Shown here piece after piece: positions 1 through 12,439 of a DNA stretch of 64,000 nucleotides (positions are counted from its first letter, which is position 1; every line of letters starts with the position of its first letter). Location: positions 3,534,001-3,598,000 of the forward strand of contig JANFOG010000001.1 in assembly GCA_024336345.1 (NCBI GenBank), written 5' to 3'. Source of the DNA: Mariannaea sp. PMI_226. Lineage: Eukaryota; Ascomycota; Sordariomycetes; Hypocreales; Nectriaceae. The notes below the pieces were generated by a model that was given only the letters and a program-made list of their open reading frames with translations, was not told where the DNA came from and made no database searches. The translations under genes were made by a program, and so were the position numbers.

Positions 1-1124
1 ACGCACTCTCGTTATGTAGATTAGATCAACATTTGTTGATTACTGATGATTCTGCCACCACTCTGCACGCCCAGTTTGAATGATTAGTCAGTCTTCACGC
101 CCTTAATGACATCAAGCAAGGTAAATTTGTCGTCTTGCACTAGCAGACAATATAAAATATTTTCATTTTCTGATGTGATCAGATATTATGCCCGCTTTCA
201 TATTGAATATGCTTGATTGAATGTATCCACCTTCAAGGATATACTGTAGTTAGTGCTATAGGGATGGATTACCAAGCATCTAGTCCAAGACTTGCTCTGA
301 TGAAACATAAAACAAGATGACTTCTGATTGAACAGGAACAGAGGCAACGAGGCCATAAATAGGGCGGCTCCATTCTAGACTCAAATGTCTGAATGGATAG
401 CAAAAGCAATGTGCTTACAGTGGTACATATGGTACTGTGTACCGTATTAGTCGCTGTTTTATTCGCCACAGTACAAATAGCGCCAACTGGTACTGTAACA
501 ATGAGTTGACCCAGCTCTCCGTCTGACTCTTATCGGCATGTCGGCATGGGGACAGCTGTTCAGCTTGTAACGCGTACCTAGTGCGCAGCGTGCGGCATGA
601 GGCGTACTTGGCAAGTAATCATTAATTTATTGCGGCATCTCATTAGGTAGTTATTGAGGGAAGGGGAGGCATTAATGGAGGCACTAATTACTCCGTAAAG
701 TACCTAACTACTTACCTACCTGTCCATATACCGTTCCTTCGGTAGTCCGTACAGTACAAAGAATAGGTGCATCCATACTAACGACTCCATAATAATGATT
801 TATCAATGGAGTAAAGCTCTTCCCCGCCATTCAACCAATCCCCGCTCTCCCTCTCTCTCTCGCCTTGCAATACCTTCACATCCTCTTCCGCCTTCTCTGA
901 CTCCTACGGCGACATACCTCCTCCCTAGACCCCTGTATCCTTACCGCCTCGCACTTCTCTCCACAACAACTCGTCTACTTGAGGTAGGAAACAGAGGGAA
1001 AGAAATACAAATCCGTATCCCGTGGGATGTAAATCATGAATTCGTTGTAGATTAGTATCTTCATTCTTCCGTCGGACCTACCGGACATATACCTAATCGC
1101 TGCACTTCGTTTGTCTTGACCATC
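1..1124. other. Intergenic, upstream of F-box gene
   Basis: No coding exon is supported here. The first 700 bases are AT-leaning with scattered GTAC-rich stretches such as those around 420-500. A CT-rich tract at about 846-865, followed by pyrimidine-rich sequence, is the usual look of a fungal promoter or 5' leader and probably belongs to the downstream F-box gene. The 86-codon open frame at 795-1055 looks like leader sequence and shows no recognisable domain. Confidence 0.5.
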
Positions 1125-2877
1125 ATGTCTTCGTCGCCATCATCATCCGCCCGAAGCGGCAAGCTCACCTCCGAGCTCGAGTCGTTCCGCGAGCAATGGC
1201 TCTCGGATATCCAGCACCAACATGAGCATGACCAACCTCAAGCTCCTCAAGCTCCACAGGCTCCTCAGGCTTCTCAGCCTCCTCGAGCCGCTCAATCCCC
1301 CACTCGGCACCGCCGCCCGTCAATTGTCACTGGGCCCCCCTCCCATCGCCGGCTTCCGTCAACCTCAGCGCAGTCAACTAAGAAGTCAGGCAAGCCAACG
1401 GCCAATGTGGATGAAGCAGAAGATGATTACGTTGAAAGTCAAGCCTTTGATGAGCCCGCACCGCCAGCTCATGTTAGACATGAAGTCCGCGGTGGTGTTT
1501 CGACGAAGAAGAAACTCGTCACAGCTCTTGATCATTACGAGGAGGCCATGGCCAAGGAGGCGCAAGGTAACATGGGTGACAGCCTCAAGCTCTATCGCAT
1601 AGCCTATCGAGTATGAAACCTTTTCACTCTACCGTAGTATCAAGTAGTGTATGCTGACATCCCGCTTCTAGATGGACAATAGTGTGGATAGACGGTATCG
1701 TGAGAAGCACCCCCCCAAGACGATACCTTCAGCTCACCCTGACGGCACTTCCACCATCATCAACAACACAACTACCCCGGCCAATTTGGCCAACGCAACA
1801 GCATCCACCACTGACAAACCTGATGATGAATCTCGGCCTCTTTCCATTACTGAACTCATCACCAGCTTTTCCTCTCTCAAGATTGAGCCTGTTCCTCCCG
1901 AGGTTGAGGGAATGCCCCAGCCACCGTGTCCACTGGCTAATCTCCCTGAGGAGATACTCATCCATATTCTCCATGAAGTGGCCATCGCCGACGTCGCCAA
2001 CTTTGCCCGCCTATCGCGTGTCTGCAAGCGCCTCGCCTTTCTTGTAGCCACTGAACAGAGTATCTGGCGTCGCATAACGCTTGGCAGCGAGTTTGGCTTC
2101 GCGAACATGCGATACCGCTTTGAGAAGGCCATCACTTGGGAAGACTTGGACGAGAAGGAACAGGATCAGATGCAGATTGTCGAAGGCTTGGTCCTCAGCC
2201 CGGAGGAGGTTGCCAAGCGTCGTCGTGAAACTGACTTGGCATTCACAGAGTCTCTCACGCCGTCAGTTTACCCAACCTGGAAGAACCACTTCCGTTCACG
2301 ACCACGCATTCGATTCAACGGCTGCTACATCAGTACCGTTAACTATGTCCGCACCGGTCAGGCGTCGACGAACCAAAACACCTGGGGAGGCAGCCCCATC
2401 CATATCGTTACCTACTACCGCTACTTGCGTTTCTTCCGCGATGGAACTGTCATCAGCCTTCTTACCACCACGGAGCCCACAGATGTCGTCCACTACCTGA
2501 CTCGTCTCCACCTCAATTTACACCGTGACGCAGCCCAGCGCCACTTACCCTCAGCCGTCATGGCACTTGGGCTGCGTGGCCGCTGGCGGCTATCTTCCCA
2601 CGAGGATCGTGAAGACCCGGAGGTGAGCACATCGCGGGGCGGCCGTGACGACCCAGAGGGTGATGTCTTCATCGAGACGGAGGGTGTTGGTGCGAAATAC
2701 ATCTACCGCATGGATCTCTCCCTCCGAAGCGCTGGCAAGGGCTCCCGTAACAACAAACTCGTATGGAGAGGGTTTTACAATTACAACAAGTTAACGGACG
2801 ACTGGGGTGAATTTGGACTGAAGAATTACAAACCCTTCTTTTTCAGTAGAGTCAAGAGCTACGGATTTGGAGAGTAG
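1125..2877 (+). CDS. pof7: F-box protein of the Hrt3/Pof7/FBXO9 type
   Basis: Two exons (1125-1610 and 1672-2877) joined in phase 0 across a 61-nt intron beginning GTATGA and ending CTAG; predicted product 563 aa. The start is the ATG at 1125, the first ATG in frame (a TTG nine bases upstream is not a plausible start). The N-terminus (about residues 1-130) is low-complexity, rich in Pro, Gln and Ser. Around residues 135-178 a helical segment (ALDHYEEAMAKEAQGNMGDS onward) crosses the exon junction and resembles the TPR/MIT-like helices of FBXO9-family proteins. The F-box follows at about 248-297 (LPEEILIHILHEV ... ATEQSIWRRI). The long C-terminal region (FNGCYIST ... YYRYLRFFRDGTVISLL) is the conserved Hrt3/FBXO9 domain. 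The expected role, from family knowledge, is substrate recognition in an SCF ubiquitin ligase with Skp1. Identity of the family is secure; substrates cannot be read from sequence. Confidence 0.92.
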
Positions 2878-4011
2878 AATGGAAACGGTGCACTTTTTTT
2901 TTTCTTTTTTTTTCTTGGAACCTTTCATTGAGTATCCTAGAGGAATAAATAAAGCCCACTCATTACGTTCTAAGAACCCAGAGGAAGTAACACTATGTGC
3001 AAGGGGTTTTGAGCTATAGAAGAGATAGAATAACGGGAATTGGCGTATACATTTGCAGCGTCTGTAACGAAGTCAAACGTCCATTCACTTGCCCCTAGAT
3101 GAATTACTGATGGTGGGTGTACAGACAGGGGGATCTTGAAGTTAGTAGATGCCGGTTGGCTAACCACCCCTGCATGTGAGAAACTGTGTACTTGATCACA
3201 GCGATCTGGAGATATGATACGCATTCGAGTCCAGATGTGGATTTGTTTCTTCCATGAGTCATGTGCGCGTCTCCAGGTTGGCTCATCTGCCAAGCTCAAA
3301 GATTCGCTGTATACCAGTTCACCATCTTCTCGCTTGAGATATGGCAATGTTAGCAGCATCAACGAGCAAACCTGCATCATGTAGAGAAAAGTTACCAGGA
3401 AGGAAAAGGATTGATCGGATAAGATGCGGTAAGCTCTAATCGAGGGTGGTAGTGGTATTAATTAAGTGGTATTACAGTACTGCATATCTTCGTAACATTG
3501 CTAAGTCCAAATGCTAGCTCCTTACTCACATAGGTATCCTGCTATATATACTTGTACAAAATTGGCCTCTCCCATAATACCAAGTGTTCCAACGCCGTAC
3601 TCCAGGTCCATGAACATTGCCAGTTTCAGTGCTGGGGTTGTATCGCCCAAGTCAAAAAACGAATCCAAGACACCCTTGTCCCTTTGTATGTACTTCGGCG
3701 ATAAATGACTACAAACTTCCAAAAAAAATTGGTTTATGAGTGACTTCCCATCAATGATGGACCGTCAAGTCTCCAGAGAAACCAAATATGAATCTCTCTG
3801 GATAATTAGCATACACATTATGAATGCTGTGAGCTGTTGTTGCGTCAAGCATCAATAGCGTTGCTGATGCTGATAGATATACGTGCTCGCTAGTAAATCC
3901 AGACGGTGCTATGCTGGATATCAATCGTTATAAAAAAACAACTTGCTGAAAAGCGAAGAGTAGCAAAGATCTAGATAGCATAAGGTATTTTGTTCTCCAG
4001 CAGGAAGTGCC
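2878..4011. other. Convergent intergenic, 3' ends
   Basis: Lies between two gene 3' ends. A T-rich run at about 2893-2915 and AATAAATAAA-like sequence at about 2945-2952 are the likely 3' processing region of the F-box gene. An open frame of 136 codons at 2970-3380 (- strand) has no recognisable motif and no splice partners, so I leave it uncalled. Confidence 0.5.
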
Positions 4012-6552
4012 TTATCTGAGTCGCTTTCCGTCCAAGAATTTCGGGTTCGTCTCGTAATAATTGTTTTGGTATTGCATCGCTTTTCGTGCCTGGTACTCTA
4101 CCCTTTCGTCCTCGTCCAGGCTGAAGGCCTTCTTGAGCCAGCCGAAGGCGCTCTTCTTCTTCTTTAGTCTAGAGTTGCCTGCATGGGTCGTAGGTCGAGA
4201 CCTGTAAGTAGCTCTGTCGTCGTACGTAGCACTGGTAACAGTGCTGAGAGTACTCTGGCCCCCTAAACGGGAAGGTTGCTGTCGTAAATGACCTGGGAAA
4301 TAGCCTGAGGCCGGAAATTGCTGGCTGCGAGGGTCCGCCGTATATGGTCGCTGCTGAAGAGGAGAATGGGGTGATGCTAGAACTGGGTGATAGTATTGCT
4401 GCTGCTCGGAATGAGGCGAGGGCATGAGTGGAGGTCGGACAGGAACAGAGGAAAAGTCTGCATGGGAGCTGGCACGAGGCAGACGGTGTTGGTGTTGGTG
4501 GTAAACTTCCAAGTCTGAAGCATGTGCTCCAGGAGCTTGGGGGCCAAGCGACACAGGTGTGTGCGAGGCTGTGGGTGGACGGCTCGACATCGCTTCAGTT
4601 GGATTTCGTGGTGGGATGTGTATCAAATTGGGGGGTGTCGTTTTCATAGACACGCGCTGCCGAAGAGATGTTCTGTTATGAGATTCATGATCCTGTTCAA
4701 TTTCAAGCTGTGGCGGCGGGTACATTAAACTCGAAACTCTGGGTTGGAACCCGTGTGAAGATACGGCCCGAGAGCTAGTCTGGGGTCTGGATAGAGGCCT
4801 GGCTTGAGGCTGAGACGACGGAGGTCTTAACTGAGCATTGGTTTGCGTCTTCGCCTCTGGCGGTGAACCATTCTTGATCATAGGTGACGGAAGAGGCTCT
4901 GGGATTACCGGCGTGTAGGTCCTTGGTTGAAGAATAAATAAAGGCCCATCATCGAGGACGGCCTGTGCGGGTGCGGGTGCGGGAGGCGCCACAGGTGTTG
5001 AAGGCTCAGGCTCAGGCTCTCGTTCTCGTTCTCGTTCTGGTTCTTTCTTAGGCCCATTCTTCAAATCCTTCTTCGGTTCGAAAGAAATCAACTTTGGAGT
5101 GCCGCTGTACACAGTTGGGGACAGTGTAGGAAGCTCCTCGGCAACCAGGACGGGAACGGGTGATAAAGCGGAAGTAGGAACCATTCGCACGGGAGGGAGG
5201 AGGGGAGCAGCTCCTGGAAGGGGAAAGTCACTCAAGGAGCTGACATCAGAAAGAGGAGGGAGAAGAGGAGTAGAACCCGGAAGAGGAGCAGATCCCGGAA
5301 GAGGAAAATCGCTCAGGGTGCCGACCTCAGGATCCTGAAAGCTCGACGCCCTAATAGTATCTGCCGATTCCCCGCTACGAATACTTTCAATGGAGCTGAG
5401 TGGTCGAACTTGCGGCAGAGGCTCATCTGAGAGTTGGGGCGACGAGGCTTCGTCACTTTGAGGAGGAATAGAGAAAGGTGGGATGTTCGCCTGCAATTGT
5501 CAGTATGTGCTCAAACGGAATGATATTACTTGACTAACCCAAGTCTTCCGGCTGATCTCGCCGGCAGTCTTCTCCATCTCAGCTACAATCGTCGTCATCT
5601 TGATGACCAGGCCATTGAGTTCTTGAGCTTGGTTGTTGAGGTCATCGAAAGCATTGAGCCAACCGTCCGCATTACCCTTCATTGCCTGGTATATTTTACT
5701 CAGATCAAGTTTTGACATAGGAAACTCGTGGATTTTCTGCTTGTTTAACCATTCCATAAAGGCCTCACTGGATCGGAGACCAGCGTCAATGTCGCCGTCC
5801 CACTGTTTCATGGCAGCGTTTGTACGTGCCAGAATATGGTCAATCCTTTCATTTCCAGTCAAAATCTGGGCACGAAAGTTGCGGTCTTCCAACATATCTT
5901 CGAAGGCTTGCCTGTTAGCCATAGGAAGTTGAAGAAGAGATATACGCTCGCTGAGATCCAGGTGTGCTTGGGCAAAATCCTCAATCATCACTTCGAGAAA
6001 CTCATCGACCTCGTCGATGTGGCCTTGAAGAATGCTAACAACCTGGGTATTGTCTGCCGCGAGGCCATTTAGCAGTAAGTAAACACCGAATGTGATCTGA
6101 GATATCAGCTTGCACACCTCATGTTGCTCCTGACCAGGGCGATAACGCCAAGTAGCATCAAAAGGTTCGTCCTCAGCTCCTTGCTCAATCAGTCTTTCTC
6201 GCCGGCCCTTGGCATCAAGTTCACGAAGTTTAGGTTTCCCAGCACCCCCTTCGCTATTAGTTACTTCCAGGAGAGACTCGGCGAACGCTTCCTGCATAGC
6301 CGGGACTGGGTGTTGCGGGATGCTCTGGTCGGTAGAAACATGCATTTCAGAAAGATCGACCTCAACCTTATCAAGCTCCAAGTGGACTTGACCCAAGGAG
6401 GTAGTCTTTCCATCCTCAGGAACAAGGACAATACGGAGGTCGCTGGGTTTGTCGAAGGTTAGAGGAGCGAGCATGGATGGACGCACAGTGGCGGTGCTAG
6501 TACGAGCACCTGATAGGGTGATTTTGGAAACGGGTCGGATTACTGGCAACAT
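4012..6552 (-). CDS. Conserved fungal coiled-coil protein, function unknown
   Basis: Two exons on the minus strand (6552-5539, then 5490-4012) joined in phase 0 across a short 48-nt intron (GTTAGT ... TTGCAG); product about 830 aa. Residues about 130-338 are helical and well composed (e.g. QEQHEVCKLISQITFGVYLL, then HIDEVDEFLEVMIEDFAQAH), and end in a Leu/Ile heptad-like stretch just before the intron. I recognise this as a widespread uncharacterised filamentous-fungal protein but can name no function. The second exon encodes a long Pro/Ser/Gln-rich disordered tail. It contains an imperfect internal duplication (LSDFPLPG followed by APL-rich sequence, twice, near residues 395-440) and a charged Glu-Arg/Glu-Pro dipeptide run. 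It closes with a basic-aromatic patch (RLKKKKSAFGWLKKAFSLDE) that could be an amphipathic membrane- or protein-binding helix. No catalytic motif is visible. Confidence 0.82.
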
Positions 6553-9500
6553 GGTGGCTGAACGAAGAGAGGATACGAAGGATCGAGGGGCTGCAGGAAC
6601 CCGTGCCGTCGTTGGACGAACGGGGACAACGGGTGGCGGAGACGTGGTGTAGGGCTTCCACTCAAAAAGAAGCCGTGTAATAATAACGAGTGTCGCAAAC
6701 AGACGGCCGAGTCTGATGACTCGGCAAGTTGCAGTCAGACGAACGAATGACGAGTAGCTAGCTAGTAAGTATGGCTGTTATCGCATCGCGGGAGCCGCCA
6801 ATAGCTGAATGTTCAGAGAATAGCAAGCGCCATGATACTATCTCAAAGTTGTCGTGAGGCGTTCCGTTCAAGTGGAGTCAAGGTTTATCGGTGCGGGATC
6901 AGAGTGGTGAAGAATCTCGCAGGTAATACATTAGGCAGAGAGCGATGCAAGGCGGTCCAACAAAAGTGAAGCTTGACGGGGAGAGATCGGCGGCACAGGA
7001 GACGGGTAGAGGTTGTAAGCCGTTGAGTTTATCTGGAGTACCGGACTGCAAAGGGGAGGATCATCAGTTGATCGGTGACCTTAATCGGCCGTGAACAGGA
7101 GATGAGCCGGCTGGTTCTCGTCAATCCGGGGCAACGGCTGGCCGTGACGAGGGGTCCGCTGTGAGGATAAAAGACTCCCAAGCCAAATGGCGCAAGACTG
7201 AGGAAAGGACAGGATCTAATAGGAAATGAGGAATAGGATGGAAAGTTTTTAAGAATAAAGGAGGACGAAGATCTCACTTGGTGTAGACAGGGCCGAGACG
7301 ACGTGCAGAGAGGTGCTAATAATTAGAGCGAGTGCTTCGAGCAAGGAAGGTAGGTAGGTACCTTGGTACGCATGTACGTAACGGAGCATGGAGTAATAAC
7401 ATAGTACAAGTACCAATCCAGGAAGGGATCAAGGACGCCATCAGGAAAGATGCAAGAGGGGGGGCAGGCGTGGCCGTGGTCGTGGTCGTGCCCGTGGCCC
7501 ATGGCCAAGAACTATCCATTGAAAACCTAGCTTGGCCGGGCTACGGGGGCGTACCTTCTTTGGGTTGCTTCGTCTAGGTATGTACCATAATATCCTTGTC
7601 CTTACCTGCCTACCTACCTGTACCTGATGCAACAGGATTACCTACCAGCCAGACTACTAAGCAAGTACCTTGGTTACTTCAACATACGGTGTCAATTCCA
7701 TCGTATCCGCTGGCCATTTCATCCTTTTGTTGTGCAGAGCTTCACCACTGATCTTTAGCTCTTTAGTGTGCCGTACCTACATCCTACATAGTACATGGCC
7801 TAATGTAGGTACACACACGGTAGTTCGTAATCCGTCTCCTTACTCAAGGGACTTCGTGCTGCGAGGAGCAAATATGAGGTAAGGTGCCGGCCTAGTAAGG
7901 AGTTATAGTAGCCAATCATGTGGGCCCTCCCGAGTCCGCTCAATTCTGTCGGTCCCTACCAAGGTAGGTACCTACGCATTGCAGTTCACTACCCAGGTAA
8001 AGGCCAATTTAAATTGGTACTAGAGCACAGCATGTACCGGCTTGGCTGTCAACTGAGACTAATATGTACACGGATAGGATTTGACTATGCTCAATGAGAG
8101 GGGCATTTGGGCGCGTTTGCACTCTCCAGCCGCTGAATACCACATCCGTTGGGCGATTTTTTTTTTCTCCCGAACTTCTGTGTCTCCCCTGATGAGCCTG
8201 GATTTGTACCTCCCCGCAACAGGCATTCTTGGCGCATTGAGTGCGCCAAGCCCGACTTGGTGTGGACGGCCTCTTGGGCCTTGTGGCGGCTTTCTCTGGC
8301 CCCTGCTAGTTTTTCAACCCCTGCCACTGGATCCATCAATAACTCCTTTGGGTGCCAAACACAATCAAGCCATTTCCCCTGCTCCACGACGATGCTGAAA
8401 TCCTCAGGCTAAAGAATCGACACTACCATACGCCGTACTGACATAATCTGCAATTAATTACACCCTATGGAGCATGGGATCCGTCAATTGCCCAAATGGT
8501 GGGGTCTTTCAAGAAAAACAAGCGGGAACGCAGTCGTCTACGCAGCTCAAAGCCTCCACATTCGTCTTGGTACTCATACTTCCCGAGTCAATCCTGAGCC
8601 AGCGGGAAATCTTGCGGTCAAATTGCGAAATTTATTCGAGTCCTCACACGAGCAGACCATGGCCGGCAATCAATACAACAGTGTAGCTCGGATGTGCCTA
8701 TGAGAATAAGGTATTCTTCTCATAATTTCCATCTAAACACATCCTCCAACGCAGTGCTCAGGGGCAAATTATTTTTTTCGAGAGGGGGAGACTTGGGATA
8801 AGAAATGAAAAGAATGAATAAGTTGGTGGGATTGGATGAGCACTAATAATGAATGTTACCCTCCCACCCTTTTTTGAAATGATGACAGCCATTTGACTGT
8901 ACTGACTGCAGCACACATGCCTGAAAGGGAGTGATGGGGATATAACTGAAAGCAGAGGCCAAGAAACGTAACCATCCAATGGGGAAGCAATATGAATCAA
9001 TAATTATATGCACCAGTAGCTGCTGAGTTGTCTTGGTGCAAACTTTCTATCCTTTTTCAGGTTGCCGCCCCAGGTTGCACTCACATCTGGATATGGGAAT
9101 TTGTTCAAGTGGAGGAGTAATGCTCCGTACAGCGCCAGGGATCTTCTCACCAAGAAAGTCTGGACTCAGGGATCGGCAACTATGGCGCGAGCGGTACTGG
9201 AACAACCTGGCTTTCTGGGCGGGAACCCTGCAGTGAACAATGAATCCGCGCTTGGCTCGGCCGTGCACAGTAAGGTGCAAAGGCCATCCATCGATCCTTG
9301 GGGGCTTGAGCATATCTGTGTATCAAGAGGTTTTTTTTTGTTCGTCGCTCCGCACGCCGATTATTGGAAAACATTTTTCAAGTAACCCTGTATCTACTTT
9401 TCAATGAAGATAAAGAGTGATGCAATGGTATTTTCTCAGGTCAGGGGTCTACAGCGCGAAGCCCGATCATCCACAATGACCCTCTTCCTTATGTGCAATC

Positions 9501-11119
9501 TGCATTGCCGTGAGCCTTTTCCCTTTTCGCTTCTGAGTATTTTCCAAGGAAGTAATTGCTTTTTCTCTATCAAGTGTGGGCCGTGTTTCTTGAAATAGAA
9601 GTGAAGAACAGAACAATTTGGCAACCCTGGGGCGGCTTAATTTTCGATGGGTTATCACCGGCTTCGACTCCGTAGTTCGTAAGCCTCTTGCCCCCATCAA
9701 GGGTCCCCTTTCCTTTATTAGTCTTGATATTAGCTGGGGTGAGTCTTGGGTGAGCTTCAATCCGGCAACGCGTCCTGATTTGGCGCCTGTCAAAGGAGAA
9801 AGGGGGCTTGGGGTGGCATGTGTTATGCACTTTGTCATTCGTCCTCTGACGGGTTTGGAGATGCTCATTTAATATGTTGTATATTGCCATCTGTTGTTGC
9901 AGAAGGTACCACTGCCTTTCTTTTTTTCTTCTTTTTTTCTTTTTCTTTTCCTTCTTTTTGTATTAGCGCACGTCTTTAATTATGTAGCCAACTACCTTCT
10001 GCGGCACGGAGAGAAACTTCCGTGATCGTTTGATAAGAGGTCTTTGTCCCTTTGCACGATTATGTAAGGTACTTTGGGTGACTGTCAGAAATTCGTCTCG
10101 TACTTAATCAGCAACTCCATCAACAGAGAGATTTCGGAAACATTTCCTTCTACAGCTTGCTTGGCCCATGGAACTCATTATTGCGTTGTGCAGCGAAGTT
10201 GATGAGTGATCGCGCAAAAAGACAGCATCAACTAGCCCGCCAACTCATGAACGACACCGAGCACTAGCGCCTAACAGTTGCCGATGAATCAGCGCATGAG
10301 CTACGTAGTGCAGGTGTGTGCGTGCTTGATTATTGGACATTTCCTCGATACCGCCAGAACAGGTGTCGAATCAGGAATGCAGGAAATGGTATGCCAGCAA
10401 CCAAATCATTGCCCGATGCCCCTCAGCAGGGCCAATCGATTTTCTGCAATGGGCGTCGACAACAATAGTTTCGAGTAAACCAGCTCATGACTATGCATGC
10501 ATGCATGCACTCACTAGACTCAATATATGTACCATGGGCATTCATTCACCGACAAGATATCGTCAGGTTCATCTGAACAGAAAGTTGAGAAACTCTACAC
10601 AATAAAATCGCCCAGTACTGTGTAGGAAGTCATGACGGCAGGTAACTAATATACATACCTCTCTACATATCCAGAATGCCTCCATATGCACTTCTGGAAG
10701 TAATTAGCTCCCGTACATTCATCGTAGCTATTCTGGTCTCTATCGTTGCGGCTGAGATGCGCCTCCTCCCGCGTTGGCGTTTAGTAGATCCAAGCCACGC
10801 CAGCCCAAGCTTAAGCCCATCAGCACTATGAGCACCCTCATCAGCCCAACCAAAGACCCCAAGGCACGGCAATGCACGTACGGTCTGTGGACGTGTCTAT
10901 TGATAATTAAACCCAACCCACATCATCTCAGTCTCAACATCGTTGCCCTTTTTCTTGTTTTTTTTTTTCTTTTCTACTTTCTTGGTCTAAGTTCATCTCT
11001 TCGTCACCGCTTCGCGAACAGAAGCTCCTCGGAGCATCGTACCTATTCGTGTCGTGATCTTTATTCTATTTTTGGAGAGGGCTTCATTTACTTAATATTT
11101 AATTTCACATCCCGCTCAA
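6553..11119. other. Gene-poor 4.6-kb divergent intergenic region
   Basis: Sits between two divergently transcribed genes. All open frames are short, lack domains and lack coherent splice neighbours. The region holds repeated GGTAGGTACC/ACCTACC words (7346-7364, 7601-7628, 7955-7976), a pyrimidine tract at about 9917-9962, a (TGCA)-type alternating stretch at about 10494-10510, and a T-rich stretch at about 10949-10980 that probably belongs to the leader or promoter of the gene starting at 11120. A non-coding RNA cannot be excluded but nothing here shows one. Confidence 0.5.
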
Positions 11120-12123
11120 ATGGCTCCCAAGAATCCATTCAAATTTGGTACAGACCTCTGGGATCCGTCTAATCGCTTTGAGACGTCTTGGTTGTTGTCG
11201 CCCTGGGCGTTGTTCGCCTGTCGAGCCCTCATTGTACGTAACTTGCTATATGCACGTGTACCCTGCTGCGTCCTCATTGCGCCCTCTTGAGGACCTACTT
11301 GGCAATTGTGCGCGCGTGTGTGGGTGCGGCCAATGTCCGCCGTACAGAAATCTAACATCGTTTCTTCAAATAGGCACTTTACGCTTGGGTCGTCCGTTTC
11401 TTCATCATTGGTTGGACGTGTTCCCACGACTCTCTCGGTGGATGCGAGACTGTTCGTCAGTCCTTCTCATACTTTACATATCTCACCTTCTGGGGCCTTC
11501 AATTCTATTTCCTCGTCGCCTCGATTCACAGCTTCACCTACGCACGAACCGGCCGCCCTCTTCTCGACAGCCTGCCTCGTCCCCTCCAGGCCCTCTATTC
11601 TCTCTTCTACACCTCCATCGTCACGTACCCGTTCCTTGTCACCATTGTCTTTTGGGTTGTTTTGTATGACGGCACTTGGTTCCCTGTTGAGTTCACCGCG
11701 TGGTCCAACGTCAGTCAACATGGCCTGAATAGCTTGTTCGCCCTGTTCGAGGTCATCGTCCCTCGCACAAACCCGCCTCTATGGGTCCATATCCCATTTC
11801 TCATCCTCATTCTTGCGCTGTATCTGGCTCTCGCCTACATCACCTACGCTGCCCAAGGCTTCTATGTCTACAGCTTCCTTGACTACCACCATGTCAAGGG
11901 CCGGGGCATTGTGGCTGCCTATATTATGGGGATTCTTGTCGGTAGTGTCATCATTTTTTGCCTTGTCTGGTGCGTCATCTGGTTCCGAAGATGGCTCACC
12001 GAGACAAAGCTGCACAAGGAAGGCAAGTTTGCTGGACAACCTGTTGTTGACACGGAGATGGCCGCGCTCCAAAACAAATATGCCGTCGGCCAAAGCTCAG
12101 AGACGCCAGATAGGGTGTATTAA
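11120..12123 (+). CDS. Multi-pass membrane protein, FAR-17a/AIG1-like
   Basis: Two exons (11120-11233 and 11374-12123) in phase 0 across a 140-nt intron (GTACGT ... AATAG); product 287 aa. It begins MAPKNPFKFGTDLWDPSNRF and then carries about six hydrophobic segments, including one at the exon junction (ALFACRALI|ALYAWVVRFFIIGW), one near FLVTIVFWVVLYDGTW, and later ones around IPFLILILALYLALAY and GILVGSVIIFCLVWCVIWF. The short basic tail is predicted cytosolic. Fungal proteins of this layout are usually annotated as FAR-17a/AIG1-like; the animal family includes hydrolases of fatty-acid esters of hydroxy fatty acids. I infer membership from overall pattern, not from a decisive catalytic motif, so 'integral membrane protein' is the safe part. 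Its 3' end faces GUP1 at a 316-base gap. Confidence 0.72.
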
Positions 12124-12439
12124 TCAATATCCCGGGGCGAGGGTCAGAGCTGCATGATTCGTTATTTTGAATATATAGTGGCGGCGTTTTATCAGGACAA
12201 CTGCTTGAGGGAATGTGTCATGTGCATACTGGTTACAAGCACTGAAAGTTGGTCAGCGTAATACCGTTTGAATACCCGATACCATGAGAAATTTCTGTTC
12301 AATAGTAGAAGATAGACGCTCATGATACATTTCATTCAATGCTATCTATGCCTGAAAAATGCCAGTCTTATACAGTAACATTACACTATCCCGGCCTATA
12401 GGGAACACACATCATCACCAATACTGGTGTAAGCAGAGT
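12124..12439. other. Convergent intergenic spacer
   Basis: A 316-base gap between two converging 3' ends. AT-rich, presumably shared 3' processing sequence. No gene seen. Confidence 0.6.

Noticed and set aside
2970..3380. 136-codon minus-strand open frame between two converging genes
   Set aside because: Lies in the presumed 3' regions of both neighbours and shows no domain.
9640..9690. GGCTTCGACTCC word resembling a tRNA B box
   Set aside because: Flanks do not form a T stem and there is no cloverleaf.
9062..9868. Overlapping open frames on both strands (107 and 133 codons)
   Set aside because: Overlap each other, no recognisable motif, no introns joining them to others.
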